Below are positions 42,829 to 51,246 of a stretch of DNA of 64,000 nt, in pieces. A program made the translations under genes and the position numbers. The notes below the pieces were generated by a model. The model searched no databases. It had not been told where the DNA came from and was given only the letters and a program-made list of their open reading frames with translations. The stretch covers positions 419,245-483,244 of the forward strand of contig NZ_KB891997.1 of assembly GCF_000373625.1 (NCBI RefSeq). The letters run 5' to 3'. The DNA is from Streptomyces sp. LaPpAH-108. GTDB taxonomy: Bacteria > Actinomycetota > Actinomycetes > Streptomycetales > Streptomycetaceae. The first letter of the stretch is position 1; every line of letters begins with the position of its first letter.

Positions 42829-44171
42829 CGGCCCGCGCGGCGTCCCGCAGAGCGACCGTCGCCGTCCAACGGGCCCTGGACGGCCGCCACGACGTGACCG
42901 CCGAGCCCCCACCGCCACCCCCGCCCGGCTGGCGTGCGGGTGAACGTGCCCTGCGACTGGGCACGTTGGGCGCCGTCGCGCTGGCCGCCGCACTGATCAC
43001 CGGGCGCCCGTGGGTACTTGCGCTCGCCACCGCGCCCCTGGTGCTGCTGGCCCTCGCCCTGCCGAGCGGGCCGCGCCCCGGGACGGTGACGGCCGAGGCC
43101 GAGGCGGAGCCACGGCGCTGCTTCGAGGGCGAGCAGGTGACGGTCCGGATCACGGTGTCCTACGACGGTGAGCCCGGCCGCCTGGACCCCGGCGTCACCC
43201 TCGGCCACGGGGTCCGGCTCGACCACCTCGCGGTCGGCCCGCACCGCGTCGATCTCGTCCTGACCGCCCAGCGCTGGGGCCGCTGGACGCTCGGCACGGT
43301 CGACGTCGACCTCTACGACCGAGGCGGGCTGGCCCGGCGCTCCGTCCGGGTCGGACTCGGCGAGATCGCCGTCTTCCCGCTCCCCGGACACGCCAGCCTC
43401 ACCCCCATCCCGGTCCGGCTGCCGCAACGGCTGGGCGAGCACACCGCCGCGCAGCGCGGCGAGGGCGTCGAGGTCACCGGCGTACACCCGCATGTACGCG
43501 GCGAACGGCAGCGGCGCATCCACTGGCCCGCCACCACCCGGCGCGGCACCCTCCAGGTCCACCAGTTCGCCGCCGAGCGCACCGCCGACACCGTGGTACT
43601 GCTGGACGTGCTCGCCGACGTGGTCGACCCGGTCACCGGCACGTCCTCGCTCGACGAGACCTTCCGGGCCGCGGCCGGGCTCGTCCGCGCCTACCTGCGC
43701 ACCCATGACCGGGTCGGCGTCGTGGCGGTCGGCGGCGCGACCCGCTGGCTCCGACCGGGCAGCGGCCAGGGCTCCTTCTACCGCATCGTCGAGAGCGTGC
43801 TGGAGGTCCGCAAGGACCGCGCGTACCGTACGGAAGGACTCAGCCCGCTCCCACCGCCCGCGTTGCCCGAAGGAGCGCTGGTGTACGTCATCACACCGCT
43901 GACCGACCAGCGGATCTTCGGCATCCTGCAGCAAGTGCGGGGCCGGGCCAACCCGATGGTCGTCGTCGAGATCCCCGTCGGCGAGCCGGTCCTGGAACCC
44001 GGCGACACCGAGGCCGAACTCGCGCTGCGGCTGTGGCGGGCCGACCGCGACGCCATGCGCTTCGCCCTGGTGGAACGCGGCATCGCCGTCGTCACCCACC
44101 GGCCCGGCGCAACCCTCGACGTCGCCCTCGCGCCCCTGCTGCGCACCCGCATCCACGGGGGAACCCGATGA
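42825..44171 (+). CDS. DUF58 family membrane protein
   Basis: A 448-residue protein with two hydrophobic helices at about residues 45-80 and a DUF58/VWA-like domain. The DUF58 signature is VEVTGVHPHVRGERQRRIHWPATTRRGTLQVHQFAAERTADTVVLLDV. A run of prolines (EPPPPPPPG) precedes the helices. It is the usual partner of MoxR and is coupled to it. It overlaps the next gene by ATGA. Confidence 0.88.
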
Positions 44172-44785
44172 CCACCGCCCCCGCCCGGACCGACAGCCGA
44201 GCCACCCTGCTCCTCACACGCCTCACCTCCCGCCTCACCGACCGCCTGCTTGGAACGGCCCTCGTCGTCGCGGCCTGCGACCCACCGGCCGTCCTGCACG
44301 CGCCACTGCTGATCAAGGTGCTGGTCCTGGGCGCGGCGGCGGTCGCGTGGTGGGCCGCTCCGATGGTCGACGCGCGTCCCGTCCTGACCTCCATGCACTG
44401 GCGGGCCATCGCGGCCCGCCGCAGAACGACCGTGCTGCCCGCCGCGTCGATCGCGCTCGCCGCCGTCACCGGCCCGGCGGTCTGGCTGACCGCCTGCGTC
44501 GCCGCCCTGCTGCTCGCCTACCTGCTCGTCACCGACGCGTGGACGGCCGGAGCCACCGCCCCGCCCGGCCGCCCGCAGGCAACCCCCGCATTGGCGGCTG
44601 CCGCCGCGACCTCGGTGGTACTGCTCGCCGCCGAGGCGCCGGTCGCGGCCACCTCATGGGCACGTCTGCCCGCCTCCCTCGCCGTCGCCGCGACCGTGGT
44701 GTGCCTGGTACTGGCGCTGCGCAGCCGCTGTACGCCACGCGCGCCCAGGGATCCTGGTCGATCCCGCATAGGGTCGTCGCCATGA
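44168..44785 (+). CDS. membrane protein of unknown function in the MoxR operon
   Basis: A 205-residue protein with about six hydrophobic stretches (for example LLIKVLVLGAAAVAWWAAPM, TVLPAASIALAAVTGPAVWLTACVAALLLAYLLV) and a basic tail. It overlaps DUF58 upstream and the VOC gene downstream. It belongs to the operon by position; no family signature was seen. Confidence 0.75.
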   Translation: MTTAPARTDSRATLLLTRLTSRLTDRLLGTALVVAACDPPAVLHAPLLIKVLVLGAAAVAWWAAPMVDARPVLTSMHWRAIAARRRTTVLPAASIALAAVTGPAVWLTACVAALLLAYLLVTDAWTAGATAPPGRPQATPALAAAAATSVVLLAAEAPVAATSWARLPASLAVAATVVCLVLALRSRCTPRAPRDPGRSRIGSSP

Positions 44786-45522
44786 CGCTGCGACCCGTGC
44801 AGGTGAACATCAAGGCGGTCGACGCCCCGGCCCTCGGCCGCTTCTGGGCCGAGGCGCTGGGCTGGACCGCTCACCACCCCGGCGTCACGACGTACGTCGG
44901 GCCCGGCGGCACCCTCGTCTGGCCGGACCCGGTGGCCCTGGGCATCGACATCGTCCCCGTCCCGGAACGGAAGACCGCGACGAAGAACCGGCTGCACCTG
45001 GACCTCGCCACCACCTCCGCGGCCCACCAGACGGAGCTGGTCGCGCGTCTCCAGGACATCGGTGCGACACCCGTCGACGTCGGTCAGGGCGACGTCCCGT
45101 GGACGGTCCTCGCCGACCCCGAGGGCAACGAGTTCTGTGTACTGGAACCCCGGGAGGTCTACCGGAACACCGGCCCTGTCGCCGCGGTCGTGGTCGACTG
45201 CGCGGACCCCCGGGCCATGGCCCGGTTCTGGGGCGAGGCGACGGACTGGACCCCGCACGAAGTGACCGACGACCAGGCGGCGTTGCGCTCCGCCGAGGGC
45301 GGTGGCCCGTACCTCGAATTCCTCCGCACCCCCGGCGCGAAGACCGTACCGGACCGCATCCACCTCGACCTGCTGCCGTACCCCGGTGACGACAAGGCGG
45401 CGGAAGCGGCCCGGCTCCGGGCCCTCGGCGCCACCGACCTCGATGTCGGCCAGGGCGACGCCCCGTGGACGTGCCTGGCCGACCCGGACGGGCACGAGTT
45501 CTGCGTGCTGGCACTGCCCTGA
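44782..45522 (+). CDS. VOC (glyoxalase-like) protein, two domains
   Basis: A 246-residue protein made of two homologous VOC domains. Both end in a near-identical block: VGQGDVPWTVLADPEGNEFCVLEP and VGQGDAPWTCLADPDGHEFCVLALP. The N-terminal strand NIKAVDAPALGRFWAEALGW and its counterpart VVVDCADPRAMARFWGEATDW confirm internal duplication. This Glyoxalase-like type is common in streptomycetes; the substrate is unknown. It overlaps the preceding gene by ATGA, which is surprising for a soluble enzyme after a membrane operon. Confidence 0.85.
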   Translation: MTLRPVQVNIKAVDAPALGRFWAEALGWTAHHPGVTTYVGPGGTLVWPDPVALGIDIVPVPERKTATKNRLHLDLATTSAAHQTELVARLQDIGATPVDVGQGDVPWTVLADPEGNEFCVLEPREVYRNTGPVAAVVVDCADPRAMARFWGEATDWTPHEVTDDQAALRSAEGGGPYLEFLRTPGAKTVPDRIHLDLLPYPGDDKAAEAARLRALGATDLDVGQGDAPWTCLADPDGHEFCVLALP

Positions 45523-45562
45523 ACCACTCCCCGTCCGGCCGGTCGAGCCCGTGGCCCAACGA

Positions 45563-46354
45563 TCAGTGGAGTCCCAGCAGTTCAGCCAGATTCCCCCCGA
45601 GCACCCGTTCCCGCACCTCTCCACGCGGCGTCACCCGTTCCACCGTCGTACGCGCGACCACCGGATCGCCGTAGGGCGCGTCCGAGCCGAAGAACGTCCG
45701 CGTCGGCAGCTCCTGGATCGCCAGCCGGACGGCGAAGACCAGGTGGGCGGTGGAGAGTTCGAGACGGAGGCTGGGGGTGACGCGGGCCAGCTCGATTGCC
45801 TCCAGCCAGTTCGCACCGGCCAACTGGCTGATCACCAAAGGAACTCGGGGATAGCGGGCCGCCAGCGCGGCCAGGGTGCGTACGTCCGCCGCTGTCGTGG
45901 GGGCGTATCCGTGCACCACCACCGGCAGATCGCCGTGTTCGTGGGCCGCCCGGAGGACCGGCTCGACCAGGTCGGCCCGGCCCGGGGGAGGCGTCAACTC
46001 CCCGATGCCGTACAGCCCGCGCCCGACCACGTCCCGTGCCACGGCGGCCAGGGTCTCCTCCGCCGGACGCCCCAGCCGGACGGAACCGAAACCGAGGAAA
46101 CGATCCGGGTGCGCGGCGAGCGCCGCGTCGAACTCCCGCCAGGCTTGGGTGTATCCGTCGTCCCCGGATCCCGTCCCGCCACCCAGCGCACCCTCCAGCA
46201 CGCTCATCTCCCGCCGGAGCGAGGCCACATCCGTCGCCCGCTCCGGATGCGGGCGGGTCAGGAAGAGGACGGCGCGGTCCACCCCCGCGTCGTCCAGCGC
46301 GGCCAGCTGTGGGCCGAGCGGGTCGTGGACATGGCTGTGGGCGTCGAGGATCAT
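45563..46354 (-). CDS. amidohydrolase-family metal-dependent hydrolase
   Basis: A 263-residue TIM-barrel hydrolase. It opens with the metal site MILDAHSHVHDP (HxH), then has VVHGYAPTT (metal His), IGELTPPPG and the late FFGSDAPYGDP (catalytic Asp). The layout is that of amidohydrolase family 2 decarboxylase-like enzymes. GGGAAGGTGCGC precedes the ATG; the longer frame upstream overlaps the divergent MerR promoter. The substrate is unknown. Confidence 0.82.
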   Translation of the reverse strand: MILDAHSHVHDPLGPQLAALDDAGVDRAVLFLTRPHPERATDVASLRREMSVLEGALGGGTGSGDDGYTQAWREFDAALAAHPDRFLGFGSVRLGRPAEETLAAVARDVVGRGLYGIGELTPPPGRADLVEPVLRAAHEHGDLPVVVHGYAPTTAADVRTLAALAARYPRVPLVISQLAGANWLEAIELARVTPSLRLELSTAHLVFAVRLAIQELPTRTFFGSDAPYGDPVVARTTVERVTPRGEVRERVLGGNLAELLGLH

Positions 46355-46412
46355 GCGCACCTTCCCGCGGTGATGACGCCGCCCGCCGGAATGCGGGGCG
46401 GCCTGACCAGTG

Positions 46413-46438
46413 TTGGACCCTGACACCGTGGGAAGGTC
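46413..46438 (+). promoter_or_regulatory. MerR-type promoter/operator
   Basis: A -35-like TTGGAC (46413-46418) leads into GACC...GGTC ends (46416-46438) around CTGACACCGTGGGAA, an imperfect dyad of the kind bound by MerR regulators. It lies 18 bp upstream of the MerR GTG, so autoregulation is likely. Confidence 0.5.
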
Positions 46439-46456
46439 AAACGAGAGGAACGTCCC

Positions 46457-46807
46457 GTGCTGATCGGGGAGTTGGCAAAAAGCACCGGCACGAGCGAGCG
46501 CCTGCTGCGCCACTACGAGCGCGCGGGCCTCCTCCACCCCGACCGGCTCCCCAACGGCTACCGCTCCTACGGCCCCGACGCCACCGCCGACGTACACCGC
46601 ATCCGCGCCCTCCTCGCCGCCGGGCTGCCGACCAGGATCATCCGCCAGGTGCTGCCGTGCACCACCGGTACGGCCGCCGTACGCCCCTGCCCCGGCATCC
46701 TCGACGCCCTGCGTGACCAGCTGCGCACACTGGACCGGCGCGCCGAGGAGCTGACGGCGGCCCGCAGAGTCCTGAGGGAGACCATCGCGGACGCGGAGAG
46801 CCGCTAG
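46457..46807 (+). CDS. MerR-family transcriptional regulator
   Basis: A 116-residue MerR regulator. The winged helix reads LIGELAKSTGTSERLLRHYERAGLLHPDRLPNGYRSYGPDATADVHRIRALLAAGLPTRIIRQVLPC. A helix follows (GILDALRDQLRTLDRRAEELTAARRVLRETI). Cysteines are too few for a clear metal site. It is divergent from the amidohydrolase and convergent with the SDR gene. Confidence 0.88.
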   Translation: MLIGELAKSTGTSERLLRHYERAGLLHPDRLPNGYRSYGPDATADVHRIRALLAAGLPTRIIRQVLPCTTGTAAVRPCPGILDALRDQLRTLDRRAEELTAARRVLRETIADAESR

Positions 46808-46850
46808 GGAACCCGTTCGCCCGGGGCCCGCACCGCCTGCCCACCGCTCG

Positions 46851-47612
46851 CTACACCTGTTCCGTGGGCAGGACCAGCAGCTCGTTCACGGCCATGTGGC
46901 GCGGGCGGGTGACCATGTACGTGACACTGTCGGCCACGTCCTCCGGCGCGAGGGTCTCCATGTCGTGGAAGGGGTCGATCATCTCGCTGCGGATCTCGGG
47001 CGGATTGTGCGAGGCCAGTTCGGTGGCGACGGACCCGGGCTCGATCACCCCGACGCGTACATGGCGCCGGGTGACCTCCTGGCGCAGGGATTCGCTGAAG
47101 GCGTTGACCCCGAACTTGGTCAGGCTGTAGACGCCCGCGCCGCCGAAGGACCGGCGTCCGGCCAGGGAGCTGATGTTGACGATGTCGGCCACCTGGCGGG
47201 GGCCGGTCCCGGCGGCGGCCAGGAGGTGGGGCAGGGCGGCGTCGGTGGTGTAGAGCAGCCCCTCGACGTTGACGGCGATCATCCGGTCCCAGGCGTCGGC
47301 ATCGGCGCCGACGACGGGGCCGAGCAGCATCAGCCCGGCGTTGTTGACCAGGATGTCGAGCCGCCCGTAGGCGTCGACGGTCTCCTGGACCGCGCGGGTG
47401 GCGTGCTCCCGTTCGGTGATGTCGGCCTCGACGGCCAGTGCGGTGCCGCCGTCCTTTTCGATGCCGGTGACGAGTGCGTCCAGGCGGTCCTTGCGACGGG
47501 CGACGACGGCCACGGTGGCGCCCTGGGCGGCGAGAGCGCGGGCCGCCGCGGCCCCGATGCCGCTGCTGGCGCCGGTGACGAGGGCGACCGTTCCGTTCAG
47601 TTTGCCGTTCAT
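46851..47612 (-). CDS. short-chain dehydrogenase/reductase (SDR)
   Basis: A 253-residue classical SDR. The NAD(P) motif is VTGASSGIGAAAARALA, NNAG is present (ILVNNAGLMLLGPV), and the catalytic Ser/Tyr/Lys lie in VNISSLAGRRSFGGAGVYSLTKFGVNAFSE. ATG 47612 is chosen because CCGGAG lies 7 bases upstream; an in-frame GTG 23 codons earlier overlaps the stop of a small ORF and is an alternative start. The substrate is unknown. Confidence 0.9.
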   Translation of the reverse strand: MNGKLNGTVALVTGASSGIGAAAARALAAQGATVAVVARRKDRLDALVTGIEKDGGTALAVEADITEREHATRAVQETVDAYGRLDILVNNAGLMLLGPVVGADADAWDRMIAVNVEGLLYTTDAALPHLLAAAGTGPRQVADIVNISSLAGRRSFGGAGVYSLTKFGVNAFSESLRQEVTRRHVRVGVIEPGSVATELASHNPPEIRSEMIDPFHDMETLAPEDVADSVTYMVTRPRHMAVNELLVLPTEQV

Positions 47613-47677
47613 GGTGGTGCTCCGGTTTTCGAGGTGGGGCTCGATGAGGTCTGGCTTCTTTTTCCTGGCGGAGGCGG

Positions 47678-47863
47678 TCACGCGGCCCTCACCAGGAATT
47701 CACAGGTGAGGTGTTCGGTGTCTTCCGTCGTCCGCTGAGGCCAGGCGAGGAGGGGGATGTGCGAGGGGTTCCGGCGCCGACTCAGCGGAATATGGGTACG
47801 TCCGAGGAGGGAGCGCAGCGGGGTCACGCGCATCGTGACCGGTGTTTCTTTCGTCGTCTTCAT
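47678..47863 (-). CDS. possible small hypothetical protein
   Basis: A 61-residue frame starting MKTTKETPVTMRVTPLRSLLGRTHIPLSRRRNPSH and ending ...HLTCEFLVRAA lies between the SDR and NTF2-like genes on the same strand. The ribosome site is weak (GAACGAGAAC), and base use is poorer in GC at third positions than that of its neighbours. It resembles no family I know. Confidence 0.35.
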   Translation of the reverse strand: MKTTKETPVTMRVTPLRSLLGRTHIPLSRRRNPSHIPLLAWPQRTTEDTEHLTCEFLVRAA

Positions 47864-47971
47864 GGTGCTGTTCTCGTTCCGAGAAAAGGAACGGGATGAT
47901 TTCACGGGCTAAGGCGCGTGAAACCACGCCCGTTCCTTTCGCGGAGGACTGCTGCCGGATTTCGCCGGTCG

Positions 47972-48448
47972 TCAGATCCTGGTCTGCTCCGCCTTGCTGC
48001 CCGCCGTGGCGGCCCAGTCCTTGAGCGGGGCCCAGAGCTGGAGGTCGAACACGCGGTGCTTGAACTTCCAGACACCGTCGACGCGCTCGAACCGGTCGCT
48101 GTAGACGCCGATCACCTGCGTGGGGCCGTCCTCGCGGGAGATCACGAAGCAGTCCAGCTCGGTCTTCGCCGTGGCCGTGTCACCGTCGATGTCGATGACC
48201 GCGTCGGCCATCCAGTGGTACATCACCGGCACCGCGGCCCACAGCTCCTCGGCCTTGGCCATGATCCCGTCGATGCCCTGGGCGGGCGCGCCGAAGGCGG
48301 GGCCCAGGTCGAAAACGGCGTCCTCGGCCCACAGCGTGCGCAGCAGATCGCGGTCGGGTCCGTCGAATCCGTGGCAGTACTTGTTCAGCAGCTCCTCGAC
48401 CGCGATGCGGCTTTCGATCTTGTCGAGACGTGCTTCGATGCTGCTCAT
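47972..48448 (-). CDS. NTF2-like (SnoaL-type) protein
   Basis: A 158-residue SnoaL-like protein: SRIAVEELLNKYCHGFDGPDRDLLRTLWAEDAVFDLGPAFGAPAQGIDGIMAKAEELW, then MYHWMADAVIDIDGDTATAKTELDCFVI and GVYSDRFERVDGVWKFKHRVFDLQLW. The fold forms a small-molecule pocket used by cyclases, isomerases and dehydratases; the reaction here is not known. The leader is unusually AT-rich (TATTTTTAC before ATG). Confidence 0.85.
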   Translation of the reverse strand: MSSIEARLDKIESRIAVEELLNKYCHGFDGPDRDLLRTLWAEDAVFDLGPAFGAPAQGIDGIMAKAEELWAAVPVMYHWMADAVIDIDGDTATAKTELDCFVISREDGPTQVIGVYSDRFERVDGVWKFKHRVFDLQLWAPLKDWAATAGSKAEQTRI

Positions 48449-48664
48449 GTAAAAATACCTTTTTGCTTGATTCTTGGTGCGAATGCACTGAGATGTGAAA
48501 GGGAACGGAATGACCCTACGGGGCCTGCTCGGCCATGCCGGGGTTTTCGCTGTCGCCTTTTCGTGTTTACCCCCTGGTACGGCGGCCGTGTTCAACGGCC
48601 ACACCATCAGGGTCACACGTCATCCGGTAAGCGAAAAGGGGCCAGATCTGTCCTACGGAGGACG
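48449..48664. other. AT-richer non-coding stretch
   Basis: About 215 bp between the NTF2-like gene and a truncated MmgE/PrpD gene. I see no gene; base composition is lower in GC than in the flanks. Confidence 0.4.
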
Positions 48665-49234
48665 TCACAGGGATATCAGGGCCTCGGCGAGGGCGTGGCC
48701 GCCGTGACCGTCGTTCCAGAGGGCGGCGGAGAGCCGTTCCCCCACCCGACGGCCGTCCCGGGAGGCGAGCCCGTCGCCCTTGGCGACGATCTGCTCCGTG
48801 CTCATGGGGTGCCGCGCGGTGCCGACGCTGTCCACGACCACGGCCGACCTGGTGCCGCCGTCCCTGAACCGCAGACGTACGCCGGTCGCGAAGTGCTCCG
48901 GGTAGTACGCCTTCTCCAGCTCGGGGTCGACCTCGAACCGCACCTTGCCGGCGATGCGCCGGATGCGCTCGTCCGTGAGGAACTCCTCGCCGTAGGCGTC
49001 GTACCGCCTCGGACCATAGGCGAGGGTGGCCCCGACGATGTACGGGCAGCTGTACTGCGCCGTCATGGTCGACTCGGCCTCGGTCATGTGCTGGTCGGCG
49101 ATCAGCTGAGGCCCGGTGACGAGGATGTCGTCGATGAGCGGCCCTCCGAAGCTGGCCGCGACCCCGTAGACGCCCTCGACGGCGAGCCGGGGCGCCGTCA
49201 CCTTCGGCAGCAGCGCGAAGTCCGCTGGGCTGGG
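48665..49234 (-). pseudogene. MmgE/PrpD-family protein, C-terminal remnant
   Basis: About 190 residues of an MmgE/PrpD (2-methylcitrate dehydratase-like) protein survive: TAPRLAVEGVYGVAASFG, then AESTMTAQYSCPYIVGATLAYGPRRYDAYGEEFLTDERIRRIAGKVRFEVDPELEKAYYPEHFATGVRLRFRDGG. Full proteins have about 450 residues, so the N-terminal catalytic half is missing. Upstream the frame continues only briefly (CPSPADFALLPK) before sequence of another gene takes over on the opposite strand. This looks like a deletion scar. Confidence 0.75.
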
Positions 49235-49300
49235 GCAACGCGTGCCCCCAGGCGCTCACCAGCACACTCGGGTCCACCGGTAGCCCGCTCTGGTACGCCC

Positions 49301-49745
49301 GGGAGCGTGACCGTCGCCGTGGCCGCGCGCACCGCCGAGGCCAAGGGGGCGGCCCCGGCCACACTGAACTGGGCTCCCGAGAGCCCCGAGGGCCTGGAAG
49401 AGGCGCCCGTCCTGTACCGCGAGGCGCAGAACTACTACCGCACCCCGCGCGCCCAGCACCGCAACTCCGACAACGAGTGGGTGCTGCGCAGCATCGACCA
49501 GATCGCGCAGTACGACTCGTACGCGATGATCGAGCTGATCGCTCCGCGTCCGCTGCTGATGATCGTCGGCTCCGAGTCGGACACGGCGTACTTCAGCGAG
49601 GAGGCCGTCGCCAAGGCATGATGACCATGCCGAGCTGTTCGTCGTCGACGGCGGCACCCACCTCTCCCTGTACGACCAGGACGAGCACGTCACCCCGGCG
49701 GTCGCCAAGCTCACCGAGTTCTTCGACCAGAACCTCGCCGCCTGA
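49301..49745 (+). pseudogene. alpha/beta hydrolase, C-terminal remnant with frameshift
   Basis: The frame encodes the C-terminal part of a YcjY-like alpha/beta hydrolase: VLYREAQNYYRTPRAQHRNSDNEWVLRSIDQIAQYDSYAMIELIAPRPLLMIVGSESDTAYFSEEAVAKA. A stop follows at 49619-49621. The family's end (ELFVVDGGTHLSLYDQDEHVTPAVAKLTEFFDQNLAA) continues in the next frame, so a one-base shift has occurred near 49617-49632. The N-terminal half and nucleophile are missing. Confidence 0.75.
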
Positions 49746-49757
49746 CCGCTACTGATC

Positions 49758-49785
49758 GCGCCCGGCCCTCTTGGGGGCCGGGCGC
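49758..49785. terminator. bidirectional hairpin terminator
   Basis: A perfect 11-bp stem, GCGCCCGGCCC / GGGCCGGGCGC, with a 6-base loop lies between the hydrolase remnant (rightward) and the rhodanese gene (leftward). Confidence 0.65.
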
Positions 49786-49837
49786 GTCGTCGTCGGCAGG
49801 GCGGTGCGCGTTCACGGGCCAGGACGGTACGGCCCGC

Positions 49838-50311
49838 TCAGCACCCGCAGGTCACGGCCCCGACCGGCGCGGTCAGCCCATCGACCGCGTGCCGCTCCAC
49901 CCCGGCCGCCGTCTCCACCGGGAACCCCTCCCGGATCCAGTACTCCACGCCCCCGATCATCTCCTTGACCCGGTAGCCGAGCCGGGCGAGCGCGAGCGCC
50001 GCACGGGTGGCACCGTCACAACCGGGCCCCCAGCAGTACGTGATCACCGGCACCGGGGGGTCCAGCAGCCCGGCGGCGCGCGACGGGATCTCCGCCCCGG
50101 GCAGGTGCACCGCCCCCGGTATCCGCCCCTGCTCCCAGCTCTCCACGCCACGCGCATCGACCAGGACGAACCCCGGGTCGCCGGATTCGAGCGAGGCGTG
50201 CACATCGGAGACGTCCGCCTGGAAGGTCAGACGTGCGGTGAAGAAGGCGGCGGCGTCGGCGGCGGACGCGGGCGGCACCCGGAGAGCCGGGCTCGTGTCG
50301 ATGTCGGTCAT
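49838..50311 (-). CDS. rhodanese-like sulfurtransferase domain protein
   Basis: A 157-residue single-domain rhodanese. The active-site loop is VITYCWGPGCDGATRAALALARLGY; the catalytic cysteine is the first of the two (YCWGPGC). FVLVDARGVESWEQGRIPGAVHLPGAEI is the family's N-terminal motif. The C terminus ends TCGC. It is divergent from the Lrp/AsnC regulator, which may control it. Confidence 0.88.
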   Translation of the reverse strand: MTDIDTSPALRVPPASAADAAAFFTARLTFQADVSDVHASLESGDPGFVLVDARGVESWEQGRIPGAVHLPGAEIPSRAAGLLDPPVPVITYCWGPGCDGATRAALALARLGYRVKEMIGGVEYWIREGFPVETAAGVERHAVDGLTAPVGAVTCGC

Positions 50312-50404
50312 GGGAAGAACCCTAGGGAGCGCCTGACCAGGCCGGAACCGAAGTTCCACGGCATGACAGGCACTCACCCGGGAATCCCGTGGCGATAATC
50401 GCCC

Positions 50405-50860
50405 ATGACCGTTGAATCCCTCGATGACACCGACCTGCGCATCCTGGCGGCCCTCCAGCGCGACGGACGCGCCAGCTACGCCGAGCTGGCGCGGGCCGTG
50501 GCGATGTCCCCCAGCGCCGTCACCGAACGCGTCCGCAGACTCGAAGAGACCGGCGTGATCCGCGGCTACTCCGCCGTCGTCGACCCCGAACGCCTCGGGC
50601 TCGGCATCCTGGCCTTCGTCCGGCTGCGCTATCCGCACGCCCACTACAAGCCCTTCGAGGACCTGCTCGCCACGACCCCCGAGATCCTCGAAGCCCACCA
50701 CGTGACCGGCGAGGACTGCTTCGTCCTGAAGGTCGCCGCCCGCTCCATGCGCGACCTGGAGCGGACCACCGGCCGCATCGCGGGACTCGGCTCCGTCACC
50801 ACCAGCGTCGTCTACTCCAGCCCGCTGCCGAACCGCCCCGTCACGGCGGCGACTTCCTGA
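50405..50860 (+). CDS. Lrp/AsnC-family transcriptional regulator
   Basis: A 151-residue regulator with the AsnC helix-turn-helix LDDTDLRILAALQRDGRASYAELARAVAMSPSAVTERVRRLEETGVIRGYSAVVDPERLG and the ligand-binding RAM domain (GLGILAFVRLRYP ... ILEAHHVTGEDCFVLKVAARSMRDLE). It is divergent from the rhodanese gene with 93 bp between the starts. Confidence 0.9.
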   Translation: MTVESLDDTDLRILAALQRDGRASYAELARAVAMSPSAVTERVRRLEETGVIRGYSAVVDPERLGLGILAFVRLRYPHAHYKPFEDLLATTPEILEAHHVTGEDCFVLKVAARSMRDLERTTGRIAGLGSVTTSVVYSSPLPNRPVTAATS

Positions 50861-51001
50861 CGACGCCACCGCCCGGGCCGCCGACCCCAGCTGGTCCGGT
50901 CCTTCTTAAGCGCGGGTTAATCGGCCCTTAAACGTTCTTGGGCACCGCACGCAATTGCCCAGCTAACCGCAGCTCAGGGGGATTTGGTCCCGGCGCGACG
51001 G

Positions 51002-51031
51002 TTGGCCGGGGCAATTGAACGTGCGTATGGT
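51002..51031 (+). promoter_or_regulatory. candidate promoter of the GH16 gene
   Basis: TTGGCC (51002-51007) and TATGGT (51026-51031) with an 18-bp spacer. The next palindrome downstream lies around +25 to +40. Confidence 0.4.
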
Positions 51032-51063
51032 CAGGGCCCACCGGCGGGCGCCCCCGCACCCAA

Positions 51064-51075
51064 GAGAGCGCTCTC
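51064..51075. promoter_or_regulatory. CebR-like operator
   Basis: The perfect palindrome GAGAGCGCTCTC resembles the CebR/LacI operator TGGGAGCGCTCCCA (11 of 14 positions counting the flanks). It precedes a glucanase gene, so glucan-oligosaccharide induction is plausible. Confidence 0.55.
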
Positions 51076-51246
51076 AGGCCCCCGTTGGGCCGCGCGCCCG
51101 GTGTGCACCGGTACGACGCCCGGAGCCGCAAGCACCCCCCAGGGCAGCCCGGACAGGCTTCCCGTACACGACCCCCCGACGAACAGACGACTTCCGAAAA
51201 CAGTCCCCACCGGCAACTCCCCCCACAGACAAGGTGTTTCCCCGCC

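Larger units (their letters stand above)
50861..51246. other. long leader/promoter region of the GH16 gene
   Basis: This 386-bp gap begins with AT-richer sequence (TTAAGCGCGGGTTAATCGGCCCTTAAACG) and holds a promoter, an operator-like palindrome and about 200 bases of untranslated leader. No gene is credible in it. Confidence 0.5.

Noticed and set aside
47613..47681. GTG 47681 as start of the SDR gene
   Set aside because: It would add a charged, non-conserved 23-residue leader, and the ribosome site is weak. ATG 47612 has CCGGAG at good spacing and starts at the normal SDR position.
50405..50869. Leftward extension of the rhodanese gene across the Lrp gene
   Set aside because: The extension is antisense to the Lrp/AsnC gene. 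The internal ATG at 50311 gives a standard single-domain rhodanese.
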